The notes under the pieces: model-generated
Seen by the model: the letters and a program-made list of their open reading frames with translations, nothing else
Database searches by the model: none
Told to the model about the DNA's origin: nothing
Part shown: piece after piece, positions 35,819 through 48,387 of the stretch
How the letters are laid out: the number at the start of each line of letters is the position of its first letter
Position numbering within the stretch: position 1 is the first letter of the stretch
From: Rosellinia necatrix
Lineage: Eukaryota; Ascomycota; Sordariomycetes; Xylariales; Xylariaceae
Assembly (NCBI GenBank): GCA_021209875.1
Contig: JAGYVD010000007.1
Coordinates: 4,154,001 to 4,218,000 of the forward strand
Direction: 5' to 3'
Length of the DNA: 64,000 nt
Translations under genes and position numbers: made by a program

Positions 35819-37425
35819 ATTTCCCGCTCTACCACCTAATCACTCTTATCTAGACCAGATCGGAGAGAATTAAAGTGTCACGATACGATACGTCTTTGCA
35901 GTAGATGTCAAGGGTCCCAGACTTTCGTCTCGGTGCCTATTCTTAGTGTTGGATCAGACCCGCGCCTTAGAATAACCTACAATAACCCAACGATCAGGCT
36001 ATCTTTAATTCCCATCAGATCCTGGCTACCTGGAATAGCCTTGGGGGGGCAAATTTTGCCACCCCCATAACTTTAACCTTTGATGTTCAACCGTTTAGGT
36101 GTTGCCTCTTCTTGCCATTTCCATCAGTCTCCGGAAGGGTCATTCTGCAATGGCGTTGGGGAGTTCTCTGAAGTTTTACATTTGCTATTTATCGCTACGG
36201 GCTTTTCAGCCAAGCAGGATGCGTGTATGCAATTCAAAGCACAGAGCACTCCGCCCTCTCGTGCTTGTTCATTTGGACAAAATACCTAGGCAGAAAGAGA
36301 ACAGGCACTCTTGGCAGATTTGCCCCACGACTTGCCTTCCGAAAAGAAGACGAAGAGGAGTCCAGGTTCAAACAGACATGGGTTCTCCGACGCAAGGCCC
36401 TTGTCTTTCCATCATGTCTCGAGTAGATATAAAGCACTAAAGGCGGCGAGAGATCTGTGCGATCGGGGATGAGAGCAGGTGGGAGAAGACAAGAGGTGGT
36501 TGGAGAGGAGAGAGGCTACTTGCCAGCCAAGTGCGAGGTATTGACCTTGCCGTCCCCCTTTGTAGGTTTACTGTACCTAGATACCTATACATTGCTAGTG
36601 GCCTCCAAAACTTAGTTCTCCTCTGGTATGTGCATGTTAGTATCAGTAATTTGCGTCTAAGGACCCTATCCCTATACACACATCGGCAATATCCCCTCTC
36701 CACTTCCCACGAAAATGCTGTCCCCTGGCGCTCTTTGTTTACTCTGTTTACTACCTTAGCGACGAAAAGGTGTGAAGGCACTAGGCTGAGCTACACACAA
36801 GCACGTACGTAAATCATCTCTGATAGTACCTACCTGTATGCAGCACATATTGTTACCACCTTTTGCTACCTATCCAATAAGTAGTCGGTCTTCCTCATAA
36901 GGGGGAGGGAAGGGGGGGGGGAGAGGTGCGTGCTGGCTGTAGAGGGCAAATCAACGATTTGACCCTGGTTTATCCTGTTTGCTTACCCAATACAGTATGC
37001 GAGTAACTACCTACTACCTTATACAGCTGGCTTTGCATACCTACCTGGTAGGTAGCTACCTAGGTAACTGACATGGCATCACTTTTTTATAGTGCAGAAG
37101 GTAGGTACTATAACACCAGTTGGACCTATATTCAGGCGCTATCTTCCTAAGTCATGGGCCCTTTCTTGATGGTGTCTAGCACTGTATGGGATACGTGCTG
37201 TATGTGCCTTCCTCGTAGTATGCAGAACATGACCGAAGCACAGGAAAGTGCAGGGCACCCATAGGACACTCAAGCCCGTTTCGACATAGGTACCTTTCTC
37301 CCTTTCGGTTTGATTCATCTCCGACCATTCATCCTCCATCCCATACACCTAATTACGACTAACCCCTCGGCCACGCATACCCTAGCACCAAGGATCCCAG
37401 CGTAGCTCAGATACGGATACCAATC
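35819..37425. other. Intergenic region
   Basis: No gene is supported. It contains the CASC3-like 3' untranslated region, a G-rich run near 36901-36922 and short TACCTACC motifs at 37005-37068. Confidence 0.5.
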
Positions 37426-39323
37426 ATGAATTCCATCTCCTCAGCCCAAGAGCAGTTCAAGAAAGACCGGGGTCTAATCAAAGTCAAGGCCGTCCACAAT
37501 CCAAGATATAAGCGCCATGGTACCAAGGCGAGTAACATATATGAAACCCCTCTTCCCCTAAAACTACCCGCCGTCATTGCATGAACCAGCTGGTGCTAAA
37601 AAGGACATTTTGCTAGCTAAAGAATTCTCATATTTTTAGACTTGACATAATGTATAGTTATGTAAGACATCGCTAATCTCATACATGCTGTAGTCCTACA
37701 TCCATCTCTTACTTAAATACAACTTCGAACCAACAAAGGGAGGCCCCTATTTTCGGATTAATCGCCCTAAGCACAAAGACCTTGTTTCAGAAAAGATCAA
37801 GGCTGTATTTAATAGGAGTGCCAGCCCAGAAAGAGTCCTTGTGAAAAAGACCAGCTCAGATCCCGGGGCCAAATATGGCGATGTCACCGCCGAAGACACA
37901 CAAAATGATTCACTGTAAGCTTTCCAAACGTTTCTTCCCAAATAGTTGCTGCAGTAAAGCGTCGAGCTCAGCCTGAGCCTGTCGTATGGACCAGTCGCTT
38001 ATCTGTCTCTGCAGTTATCTGTGCAAGGCCTCAATCGGCACACCTTATCAGAGCCTGATGCTAGACTTCGACACTGGATCGGCTGATCTCTGGGTATCGA
38101 GTCGACATCATTAGTACTACGTGTGTGTGGAATTGACTCGCTGGTAGGTATTCTCCGCGGCCCTAAGTTCGTCCCAAACGAAAGGCCACAATGTCTTTAA
38201 CCCAAATAAGTCCAGCACATACAGGCCATTGTCTGGAAAGACTTGGAAGATTGAGTATGGCGATGGCTCAAACGCCTCCGGCGATTGCGGTACTGACACT
38301 CTCGTCGTTGGTGGCTTGTCGGTAGAGAAGCAAACAATTGAGATCGCCGGGAAACTGTCAGAGCAATTTGTGAGCAACACTGGTGACGGTCTTCTCGGCC
38401 TGGCGTTTGGCAAGCTCAATACGGTACAAGACAATGGTACGGCTGATCCTCAAGCGACGCCTATCGAGAACATGATCGAGCAGAATGATATTCCTAAGGA
38501 GGCAGAACTATTCACCTCTGCGTTTTACAGCTCAAGAGACGGCGTCACCGCAAGGTCGTTCTACACCTTTGGCTTCATCGACCAAGACCTAGTGAAGAAG
38601 TCAGGTGAAGAGATTCATTGGATCGAAGTAGACAAGTCAGACGGCTTCTGGGCCTTCTTGTCGGAATCCGTCTCGATCAATGGCGAGTCAATTCCCACGA
38701 GCTCCAACGCGGCCATCGCCGACACAGGCACGACACTGGCACTTATGTCTGATGACGTTGTCGACGCCTTATACGAGCAGATCCCAGGTGCCACTTACGA
38801 CTGGTATAGCCAGGGTTATATATTCCCTATCAATATTACGGTGGAAGATCTGCCCGTGTTCAAGGTCGCCGTTGGTGACAAATTGTTCCTCATCCAGAAA
38901 GAAGACCTCGCGTTTGCACCCACTGATGATGGCGAATATTGGTATGGTGGGGTTCAGAGTCGCGGTTCCTTGCCTTTTGATATTCTGGGCGATACATTTT
39001 TGAAGAGCGTTTATGTTGTAAGTCACCATCACATTGTTCTTCATCTGACCTCACCGAACTCGTCGGTATTTTGTCTGCTTCTCTGAACATAAGCGTGACT
39101 GATTACTGACAACATACAGATCTGGGATCAAGGAAATAATCGCCTCGGTGTCGTGCCGAAACTCGAAGAAACGCAAAACCTGAAGCCGCCTCCAACAGCC
39201 GGGAACAGAAGTGATGAGAACGAAAAAGGGATTACAAGCATCACTATGGCAGCGGCCGATCGCATTGACCCTGCTAGAGGTCCCTCCCAAGACAGTGGAG
39301 CATTATCGTCTCGATTAACGTGA
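37426..39323 (+). CDS. Pepsin-like aspartic protease (family A1), five exons, no evident signal peptide
   Basis: Exons 37426-37527, 37694-37914, 38015-38093, 38148-39017 and 39120-39323 give 491 residues. Both catalytic motifs are present: [10 protein letters not shown] in exon 3 and [10 protein letters not shown] in exon 4. The flap is [16 protein letters not shown]. The core ends [14 protein letters not shown] then [15 protein letters not shown]. Exon 2 encodes a propeptide-like segment ([20 protein letters not shown]) and the lead-in [17 protein letters not shown]. The first intron must use a GC donor (AAG|GCGAGT) to keep the phase. The third intron is 54 bp and removes an in-frame stop. 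The N-terminus [16 protein letters not shown] has no hydrophobic core, so secretion by a classical signal is not supported unless a further upstream exon exists. About 45 residues extend beyond the usual C-terminus. Exons 2-5 are well supported; exon 1 less so. Confidence 0.85.
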
Positions 39324-39727
39324 AATGCCTCCGCTAAATCTCCCCTTTCTCCCAGCTTTTAGGGATTTAATTCTTTCCTTATTACGCGGGGATATGTTAA
39401 ATACAAAGAAAAAGGGAAGACAGAATGCTACGGGTGGAAGGAAGGTAGTACCTGTCCCTCTGGATTGCCAGAAGCAGACTATATCAAATCAATATACATT
39501 TATTTAATAGATAATAATGGTTCGGATGAATATCTGGCGAATAACGCCATATGGTTATGACGTAGCTACTTCACTTGAGTCATAATACAAGAGGGGCGTT
39601 GATAAGATCCATGGGGTAGGCCTACTATTTAGTCAGCAGGGCGTTGCCTGAGCAACTGCTAGGCAGGCCTGTGACCCTACCAAAGTTCGCTGGGGTTGTG
39701 ATGTTTGCGATTTTCATGAGGGAGAAA
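39324..39727. other. Short convergent gap
   Basis: About 400 bases between the 3' ends of the protease and the aminotransferase genes. I see only AT-rich 3' untranslated sequence and nothing else. Confidence 0.5.
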
Positions 39728-40629
39728 TCAAAGTAACTTTACTTTCCCATGAACGAAGCCCTTCAAGCCATTACTAATCCAACATTCTTCTCCGTCAACA
39801 AGCGAGTTGACGTGGACGATTCCCTCGACGACGAGATCCCTGCTCAGCTCAGTTCAAGCCTTTATATAATAGTAGCCCATGGAGGTGAGCGGGTGAGTTG
39901 CTCAACCTACCTTTCCAACGCCCACCTCCTAGTCGTGCCGTAGTTGCCACCACTTCCCCGCGTCATGTTGAACTCGGCCGGGATCGGGGGCGTGACCCAC
40001 ACGCCGCCCCTCCAGAAATAGGGGGTCGTGATACTACCCTCCATGACGGACCCGTCGTCCCCGTTGACGAGAAGCACCTCCCTCTTCTCGGCGGGGTCGA
40101 CGATGCCGGCCCGGCGCCGCGCCTCGTCGTACATCGGCCGATGCGTGGTCTTGAAGTGGGTGAGCGCGGACTTCGCTGTGGCCTGCCCGTCCACCACGAC
40201 CTCGAACCCGAAGCCCCGCTCCGGCAGCCCACCGAGCCCCCCGGAGTCCCCGACCGCGCCGGGCGCCGGGAGCCGGGCCGGAAACAGGTTGCCGACCGGG
40301 ACGGCCGGCGTCGCGCCCCCTTCGACCCTCAGCGCGCCCGCGCGGTCCAGTAGGATCTTGGCCCGGCGCGGCGACCCGGCGGCGACCCCGGGCACGTCTG
40401 CCTGCAGAACGGCCTCCAGCGCCGCGAGGCCCGCTTCGCCCCCGAGCCTCCGCGCGGCCGCCTCCCACCCCCAGTGCTCGGCTGCCCTCAACATGCGGTC
40501 GCGGTGCAGGTCCAGCATGTAGAAGGGGGATGGCTTGCTGTTCCAGCCGGCGCCGGCACGCAGCTGCTCGGGGAGGTCCAGGAGCGCCGGGTCACAGCGG
40601 ATCGTGGTGAAGAGCTGGAGGTCGTCCAT
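39728..40629 (-). CDS. Class IV aminotransferase, aminodeoxychorismate lyase-like (Abz2 type), two exons
   Basis: Exon 1 (39911-40629) and exon 2 (39728-39839) encode 276 residues. The short second exon follows a 71 bp intron (GTAGGT...GCAG) and restores the expected C-terminus: DLVVEGIVHVNSLVDGEECW then ISNGLKGF. Exon 1 starts MDDLQLFTTIRCDPALL and contains FYMLDLHRDRML, KTTHRPMYDEARRRAG with the probable PLP lysine, EVLLVNGDDGSVMEGSITT and TRRWALER. This matches fungal 4-amino-4-deoxychorismate lyases, which split aminodeoxychorismate to pyruvate and p-aminobenzoate for folate synthesis. A D-amino-acid or branched-chain aminotransferase is less likely given the short N-terminus and the ECWISNG ending. 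GC content in exon 1 is very high. The gene is divergent from Tom70. Confidence 0.85.
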
Positions 40630-41500
40630 TCTGTCTCGGTAAGTAACTGGGGTTCGTCTGCTACGTTGGTGGTGGGTTGTTTGATGATTGTGGTAGATGG
40701 ATAGATGGGTGGGTGGATGGATGGATGGATAGATATTTATTTTATTACGGCTGGTTGAGATAGATATGTAAGTAAGTAGTCAGTACCTGCTGTTGACGAT
40801 CTGAAGTCACTCTTGTGAGGTTTTATGTATCACGTAGTGTGAATATGTGGGTAATCGTCTAGTCTAGAGAGTGAGGTAACTAACAGGCAAGTATAAACGT
40901 ACTATGCCTCATGTCTTTGATAGGTACCTCTTTAGCTTGGACTGCTACTTGGGCATGTTGCATTTGAGGTAGTATCCTTGGCTCAGAGCACTGTGCTCTG
41001 TGATGTTGGATATTTGGTGCAGTGATGTTGGAGAGGTATGAGCTCATAGGTAGGCACCACTCAATGGCTTTGCTGCCAAGTGCACCGCCATTGTCGGCCA
41101 ATCAGCGGGCACATACGCAATAGAGCCGGGGGAAATGTTTTTGGTACATACATACGTAGTTATGCACCAACACAATGTGGGGGGCGGATCAGGGTAAATT
41201 ACCTAGGTTAGCTAGCAGTGGCGCCAAGGCCCAGAGGCGGCGCGCTGCTAATTTTTTTGACTTATCAAGCTTCTCCAAACTGCAAAGCGCATCATTGCTG
41301 GCCACCCTATCTGCCTCCCTGGTAGCCGACCGACATTATCGATCTTGCACCCACCGAACACCTCTCTCTCTCTCTCGCCAGCACCCCCCGACCGACGTCG
41401 TCGTCTTCTCTTCTCCTCCGGCGCCGTGTCCCATCTCGGTCGTAATACCACAATCTGCGGCGCATATTACTGTAATTCCTAGTCATATTTTTTTTTGACC
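40630..41500. other. Divergent promoter region between the aminotransferase and Tom70
   Basis: About 870 bases with a GGAT/GATA microsatellite at 40695-40733 just upstream of the aminotransferase start. A CT-rich stretch with a (TC)n run near 41379-41393 lies upstream of Tom70. It likely carries both promoters. Confidence 0.5.
40695..40733. repeat. (GGAT)n/(GATA)n microsatellite
   Basis: GATGGATAGATGGGTGGGTG followed by GATGGATGGATGGATAGATA, a degenerate tetranucleotide tract within 110 bases of the aminotransferase start codon. Confidence 0.85.
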
Positions 41501-43627
41501 ATGTCGGGCGCCTCTGCAGCACCACCGCCTGTGCCGAACCTGGCCAAGCCTATTGCCATCCCCGTCGAGTCCTCTGTCTGGGATCGGTTCACGAATTGGG
41601 CCGCCGAGAACAAGGCTCTGGTCTACACAATTGCCGGTGTTGCTGTCGTCGTGACCGGTGCTGGTGTTGTATACTATCTGAACGGCGATGCGGTAAGCTA
41701 TCCCACGAGCCATCCCACGAGCCATCCCACCAAGCATCCATCCCACCCTGGTAATTTTACAAGCGAAGAGCCCACCGGCCCATTTGTCCCGTCTCCTTGA
41801 ACTAATTATGGCCTGATGCATGGTATAGGCGTCCAGCGGACCTACGCAACCCAAATTAAGCAAGAAAGAGAGAAGGAAAAAGAAGGAGATAGAACGTCAG
41901 GCCGAAGCCAACCAGAAATCCGCCCCGGCGCCGGAACAGCCTAAGCCCGCTGCCGTCGAGAGCGCCGATGAGCTTCCCGACATTGACGAGACCACAGTAG
42001 CTGCTCTCACCGCCGAGCAACGGAAAGAGTTGGCCCAGAAGCTCAAGGCCGCCGGCAACAAGGCATACGGTAGCAAGGATTATAACAAGGCTATCGACCT
42101 GTACTCGAAGGCTATTCTATGCAAGCCCGATCCTATATTCTACTCGAACAGGGCCGCCTGCTATAATGCCCTCAGCGAATGGGAGAAGGTCGTCGAAGAC
42201 ACGACTGCCGCCGTCACCCTCGATCCCCTGTACATCAAGGCATTGAACCGACGAGCCAATGCTTACGAGCACCTGAAGATGTATAGCGAGTCCCTATTGG
42301 ACTTTACTGCGAGCTGTATCATTGACGAGTTCCGGAACGAAAACAGCGCCACGTCGGTGGAGAAACTTCTCAAGCTGGTTGCCGAACAAAAGGCCGAGGA
42401 GATACTGAAGACTAAAAGTCCCAACAAGCTCCCTAGCCCAACCTTTGTTTCCAATTACATCCAGAGCTTCCGCGAGAAGCCTCGAGCCGCGGGTTTGGAG
42501 GACTCTATAGACCTATCTGAGGCTACCGGAAAAGGCCAGTTGCAGATTGGCCTGCGGGCGATGGAGAAGAAGACGCATGATGGATATGAAGAGGCCGCTG
42601 CCGCCTTCGAGAAGGCCCTTGAACTCGACGACTTAGACGAGTTCGAAGCTCTTGCCTACAACATGCGCGGTACTTTTAGGTGTCTACGGGGCTCCCAAGA
42701 ACAGGCCTTGGAAGATTTGAACACGAGTATCGAGCTTGACCCCGCTATGACGCAGAGCTACGTGAAGCGCGCGAGCATGCATCTGGAGATGGGTAAGACA
42801 TGCCCCAGACTACTCCGTGCGACTGTTTTGTCTGACTAGGATCTAGGGAACCGTGAGATGGCCACCGAGGATATCGAAAGCGCCATCAATCAGAATGCAG
42901 ATGACCCCGACATCTACTATCATCGCGCCCAGCTCCATTTCATCCACGGCGAGTGGCAGAACGCGGCAAAGGACTACCAGAAGTCCATTGACCTTGACAA
43001 CAGCTTCATCTTCTCACACATTCAGCTCGGTGTGACTCAATACAAAATGGGCTCCGTCGCTTCATCTATGGCTACTTTCCGTCGATGCATTAAGAACTTT
43101 AGTCGGGTACCGGATGTCTATAATTACTACGGCGAACTGCTTCTCGACCAAGGCAAATATGACGAGGCTATTCAACAATTCGACACCGCTATGGATATGG
43201 AGAAGCAAACTAAGCCCATGTCAATGAACGTCCTACCATTGATCAACAAGGCCCTCACGTTGTTCCAACAGAAGTCGGAGTTTACCGAGGCAGAACAACT
43301 TTGCGAGAAAGCCCTGATTCGTGAGTACCACCCGATCACTGCCTTAACAATACGTGTCACTAACTTGTTTGCGTAGTTGACCCCGAGTGCGATATCGCTG
43401 TAGCCACGATGGCGCAGCTTCTTCTGCAGCAGGGCAAGATCACCGAGGCACTCAAATATTTCGAGAGGGCCGCCGAATTGGCCAGGACCCCGGGAGAGAT
43501 TGTTAATGCCCTCTCTTATGCCGAGGCGACCAGGACCCAGATTCAAGTTCAGGAAAACTATCCTCAACTCGCGGCCAAACTGCACGGTATGGGCCAGGGC
43601 ATGGGTGGAGCATTCCCTGGCCGCTGA
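41501..43627 (+). CDS. Mitochondrial outer-membrane import receptor Tom70, four exons
   Basis: Tom70 receives chaperone-bound preproteins, especially carriers, at the mitochondrial surface. Exons 41501-41692, 41829-42792, 42847-43320 and 43377-43627 give 626 residues, the usual length. Exon 1 encodes the N-terminal anchor [20 protein letters not shown] flanked by polar residues. Exon 2 begins [20 protein letters not shown], a lysine-rich linker. TPR motifs follow, e.g. [37 protein letters not shown] and [15 protein letters not shown]. The C-terminal TPRs run through [38 protein letters not shown] and [19 protein letters not shown]. The end is [13 protein letters not shown]. All introns have GTAAG or GTGAGT donors and TAG acceptors. 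Intron 1 contains a 12 bp tandem repeat. Confidence 0.96.
41699..41746. repeat. 12 bp tandem repeat in intron 1 of the Tom70 gene
   Basis: About three and a half units of CATCCCACGAGC, the last ones diverged to CATCCCACCAAG and CATCCATCCCAC. Confidence 0.85.
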
Positions 43628-44116
43628 GGAGATGGGCCGAGATGTCATAGCCAAGGCGACAGACAGTCAAAAGCTCTTCCATCTCAGTCGTTGAGCCGAC
43701 AATTATTAGTGCGGAGCATGTTTACTGGCGTAGGGTGATCCGGCGAAACCACATGGGAGGTGTTTAGTTGTGCAGCTCAAAAAAAAAGTTTTGCTGAATC
43801 CTCCTCCACTCATCGGAAGAAAGGACTTTGAAAGCCCGATATGAACTCTTTGTTAGTTGGCTGCTAGACTGGCGGGGATTTTTACGTGTCACGTATATCA
43901 CATTGCTATGTACCAAAAACTTGTATATATCTATCTATTAATACTTGCATCGCCGCAGATGTGGGGAGGACGTTTATATGACCCGACGTTGACGAAAAGA
44001 AAACAGAAGATTTTTTTCGGTTGTTGCTTAGGTTAGCGTGGTTTTCCCCGAATGAACGGATTGGTTAATACTTATTTAGGAGATGATGGCTTCAGTTCTT
44101 AGTAGTGGTTATTACT
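43628..44116. other. Gap between Tom70 and the retrotransposon block
   Basis: Normal base composition, with the Tom70 3' untranslated region. No gene is present. Composition changes sharply at the LTR that begins at 44122. Confidence 0.55.
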
Positions 44117-44121
44117 AGTAG
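44117..44121. other. Target-site duplication of the outer retrotransposon, left copy
   Basis: AGTAG directly precedes the TGTAGCAG end of the left LTR. The identical AGTAG follows the right LTR at 59092-59096. Confidence 0.85.
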
Positions 44122-44294
44122 TGTAGCAGTTAGACCAGTTGGACCCATATTTATCTGGACCCACATAAGTAGTTATAAGTACACAGTAGCAATAGTGCAG
44201 AGGTTTAGACCGATTTATTTTTTTTATATTAATAATATAACTAATATATTAAGTTTTTAAAATTATATGATTTAATAAGCTGCTGGCTGCTATA
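44122..44294 (+). repeat. Left LTR of the outer retrotransposon
   Basis: 173 bp, starts TGTAGCAG and ends CTGCTATA (a C to T change of CTGCTACA). Its left half is well preserved. Its right half is full of C to T and G to A changes relative to the right LTR. Confidence 0.92.
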
Positions 44295-47106
44295 AACTAG
44301 TAGCTAGTAATTTGTTATAAGATTAACTGTTTTGTTTTTACTGTTTTTTTATTAATTATTTTATATAATATTAAAAAATATTAACCAGGTTTATAACTAT
44401 TAAAAAAACGCTTATTATATATTTTATAACAGCTAAATATATATTTTTAGCTTGTTAATTTTTTTAATTTTTTAATATAAACTATTTGTTTATAGCAACA
44501 GTTATTAAATCAGATATTAAATTAGCTAGATATTTTATAAAAACAACATTTAAATTAAAACTAGTTTTAAAAACAATTATTTATTAAGCTAAATAATATT
44601 AAAACGCTAATTTAATATTTTTTTAAACAGTAAAAATAATATATAATATTTATTTTTATTAATTAAATTATTTAATTTAAATATTAAGTTTTTATTAACT
44701 ATAGATTTAAAAAAATAATATTATAATTTAATTTATTTAAAACAGTTAAACTATTTAAAAAGTTATTTTATTTAAGCTTTTTAAAAATAATTAAATATTT
44801 TTATATTTTGTTAAATTTATTATATTATAAACTGTTGCAAGCAGTAAAAAGTTTTTAAACAGAATATTTAAGCTAAAATTATATTATAAATATTTAAAGC
44901 TTTAAGTTTTAAAATATTAATATAATTAGTTAAACTAAATGTTTTAAACTTAGTATATTTTTTTTATATTTATTAAAATTTAATATAAAAACTCTGTTTA
45001 TAGCTAAAAAAATATAACGTTTTTTATAAAAAGCTATAATAGTTTAAACTAATTAATATATTAAAAATATAGCTATAATATTAGCAGCGCAAATATAAAA
45101 TATAGTTTAATTATTTATTATAGCTTATAAAACTATTAATATATTATTAATTAAATTATAAAACGTTAATTATTTTAACTTTTTATTAAAAATTTAACAA
45201 GTTTAAAAATTATATTAAATAAAAAATAACTAAATATATAAACGTTTTTATATTTATTAATAAACTTAAATATTTTATTATATAATAAAAATAATAGTTT
45301 ATAAAATCTAAATATAATATTTTATAAAATTAGCTTTAATTTAATATTTATAAGTGCTGTTTTTATAAATAAACAATTATTTAAAATAATATTAATTAAT
45401 ATAATTAATAACAAGCTTATTAAAAGTTTAAACTTTTTAATTTATATTAATAAATAAATTTAAAGCTTATTAATTTATATTAAATTATATTAATAAAAGC
45501 TATAATATTTAAACGTTTATTTAAAATTATTTAAAATATTAAAAGCTATAATTAAAATAAAACAAATTAATTAAAAGCAGCTTTTAAAGCTTTTAATAAA
45601 AAAATCTAAAGCTAACTATAAGTTTTAAACAATATAATAATACTGTAAAACGTTTTTATTTAATTATAAAAACATAAAAATATATTATAAAAATTAGCTA
45701 AAAATAAAATGTTTTTATAGCAAAACTTTACTTTAAATTTTTTTAAAATTTTTTTAAAAAATTTCTTTTAAAAAATTTTCTTTAGAACAACTTTTTTATT
45801 AAAGTAATAATTTTTTATTAGTAATATTTTTAATATAAAGCTAATAATTTTTAATATAATTATATAGACGTAATAATTATAATAATAAAATTATTTTAAA
45901 AATATAAGTTTTTTAAAAACTTTTATTTATTTAATTATATATTTTAAACTAATGCTCTAAGTTTTCTTTTTAAAACTTAATTTTTTAGACTGTTAATTAT
46001 TATTAGCGCTAGTTAATTAATAAAACAGACAGCTATAATAATAATAGCTACAACTTAAAATATATTATAATAAATTAAACTATTAAAATAATTAAAAACA
46101 AAAATTTAAACAAAATAATTTTAATATTAATATAAACTTTTTAATTTTTTAATAAAAAACTATTATTTAAATAATATAAAAAAACTTTATTTATAAAAAA
46201 AATGCTAATTTTATAACAGTATTTTATAGTTCTGCGGTAATATAAGTTTATAAGTGCTGCAATTATAATATTAAATTTTTAGCAAAAATAAATTATATAA
46301 GCATTTAAAAAACAGTACAGCAGGCAATTTAAACTAAAACTATATATTAAAAAAGTTTTTATAATATAAATTTAATAATAATATTAAACCTAGTATTTAA
46401 AATATTATAAAATTTTAAGTTATATAATTTTAAATTATTTAATATAATATATTTTAAAGCTATATTTATAGGCCTAAGTTTAATATATAATTTCTGCTTT
46501 TATAAATATTTTAAGTTTTATATATTATTTAAGCCGACAGATTTTAACTATTAATAAAACGTTTATATAAATACAAGCTGTTTTAAAACATTTAAAAATA
46601 ATAAATAGATTAAAAATAACTATTTTTAAATTTATTAGCAGAAACAGGCAATATTTATTATATTAAAAAAATATAAGCTTATTTTTATATATTATAAATA
46701 ACTATATATTATTGCTAATATATTTTTAAAGCAAACATTTAATAATAAAAATCTTTAAAACAGCGTATTTTAAACATAAAATTACTGTTATTAACAGCTT
46801 TTAAGCTAATATATTTATTAGAACAGGTATATTATAATTAAAATAAATTAATATTTTAATATTTAAACGTACTGCTGTTATTAATTTTTATAATATTGTT
46901 ATATTTATAAATATTATACCGCGCAGCAACAAGCAAAAAATATTAATTTATAATATAAAGTCTGTTATAATATATATATATATTTATTATATAATTTTAG
47001 TTTATTATAATATAAAAAACTATAGCAAAAACTTGCTATTTAAACTAAGCAATTTATTAATTAGCATGTTTATAGCGCTTATAACTGCAGATATAAATAA
47101 AATTAT

Positions 47107-47290
47107 TAGTAAGGTTTACTAGGGGTAGTGTGGTTAAGTCTGTAAAAGTGTGATGTAGAATTAAGGAAGGAAGGGCTTCTGGTCCCGCAGGGACCAGAAG
47201 CCTTAGGCTAGTACCTTATCTAATCTACACAATCCTTATCTAGCTAGCTACGCTAGCTAGATAAGGAGCCCCCCTCTTCCTGACTGTGTC
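47107..47290. other. GC-normal island with two perfect hairpins inside the outer retrotransposon
   Basis: About 184 bases of ordinary composition sit abruptly in AT-rich RIP-mutated sequence. It contains a hairpin at 47174-47202 (13 bp perfect stem, loop GCA) and a hairpin at 47233-47267 (16 bp perfect stem, loop TAC). A subsegment at 47154-47229 has TGTAGA/TCTACA ends. The sequence AATTAT occurs directly on both sides (47101-47106 and 47291-47296), a possible but weak target duplication given the AT-rich surroundings. It could be a small non-autonomous element inserted after RIP, or a stretch too short to be recognised by RIP. No coding capacity. Confidence 0.7.
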
Positions 47291-48382
47291 AATTATAATA
47301 AAAAATAAAACAAAAAAAAAAACAAATTATTAGTTATTTTATAATGCTAAACCCTGATTATATAGCTTATAAAATAAATATTTAAAACACTGCAGCTAAA
47401 TTTATAATTAAACAACTATTTTAGCTGTAATAACTTTTACCTTGTTTATTTTATAACTTAATAAAAATAATTAAATATATTATAAGCGTTAATATATATA
47501 ATAACTTTAAAGTTATTAAATTATTGTTTTTATTGCTGCAGGATTTTAAAATAGTTTTTTATAACACAGGCTTTATAAAACTTTTAAAAAACGATTAGTT
47601 AACGGTTATATTTAAAAACAGCTAGCAAAAAAAAATATTTAAATATTGCTGTGTATACTTATTATAATAAAATATATAAAACATAGTTAATAAAACAATA
47701 TAAAAATTAATAACAGATAAAAAAATATACTGTATTAAAAAACAAGTTTTTTTTTTTTTAGTTTTATTATATAAAAATAATGCTATAACTTAACAGTTTT
47801 TTAAACGTAAAAAAATAATAGTTAATATATGTTTAAAAACAAAATTTTTTTAAAATACATATTTAATAAAAACTTAAAATAAAATTTTAAAACATGTCGT
47901 AAAAAAAAACTTTTAAACTATTTTTAATATAATCGCGTTTTATTATTAATAAAAAATATATCTTATATTATAATAAGCTTTTATAATTATAACATATATA
48001 AGCTAATTTATATTTAATTATATAATAATAAAATATAAAAATAATAATATATATATATAACAACAGATAGATTTTATATTATATAATACTGCTGCTTGTT
48101 TTTATTGCGACAATATTATTATAGTTTTTAAAATATTAATAAAATACGCTATAAATTTACAGCAGGTATTTATTATATTTTATAACTATAATATTAATAT
48201 AAAGCTTTTTAAAAGTTATATTGCTTTTTTTAGAACAGTAATACTAAAACATTTTATTAATTTTTTAAATATAATTACTACAAAAAAAAAACTAGCTGTA
48301 ATATATAGACTTAAATTCTTTAAAACTTTATATAACTTAAATATATTTATTAAACTAATTATCTAGCTGAAAACATTTATAT

Positions 48383-48387
48383 TAAAA
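48383..48387. other. Target-site duplication of the inner retrotransposon, left copy
   Basis: TAAAA precedes the inner left LTR. The right counterpart at 56529-56533 is TAAGA, a single G to A difference of the kind RIP makes. Confidence 0.7.

Noticed and set aside
41693..41800. Read-through of Tom70 intron 1 giving a His/Pro/Ser repeat tail
   Set aside because: Canonical GTAAGC and TAG splice signals and the family sequence place this in an intron; the repeat is a 12 bp tandem tract.
47154..47229. 76 bp TGTAGA...TCTACA segment as a solo LTR
   Set aside because: Too short for an LTR, and the flanking five bases (TGTGA and CAATC) are not a duplication.
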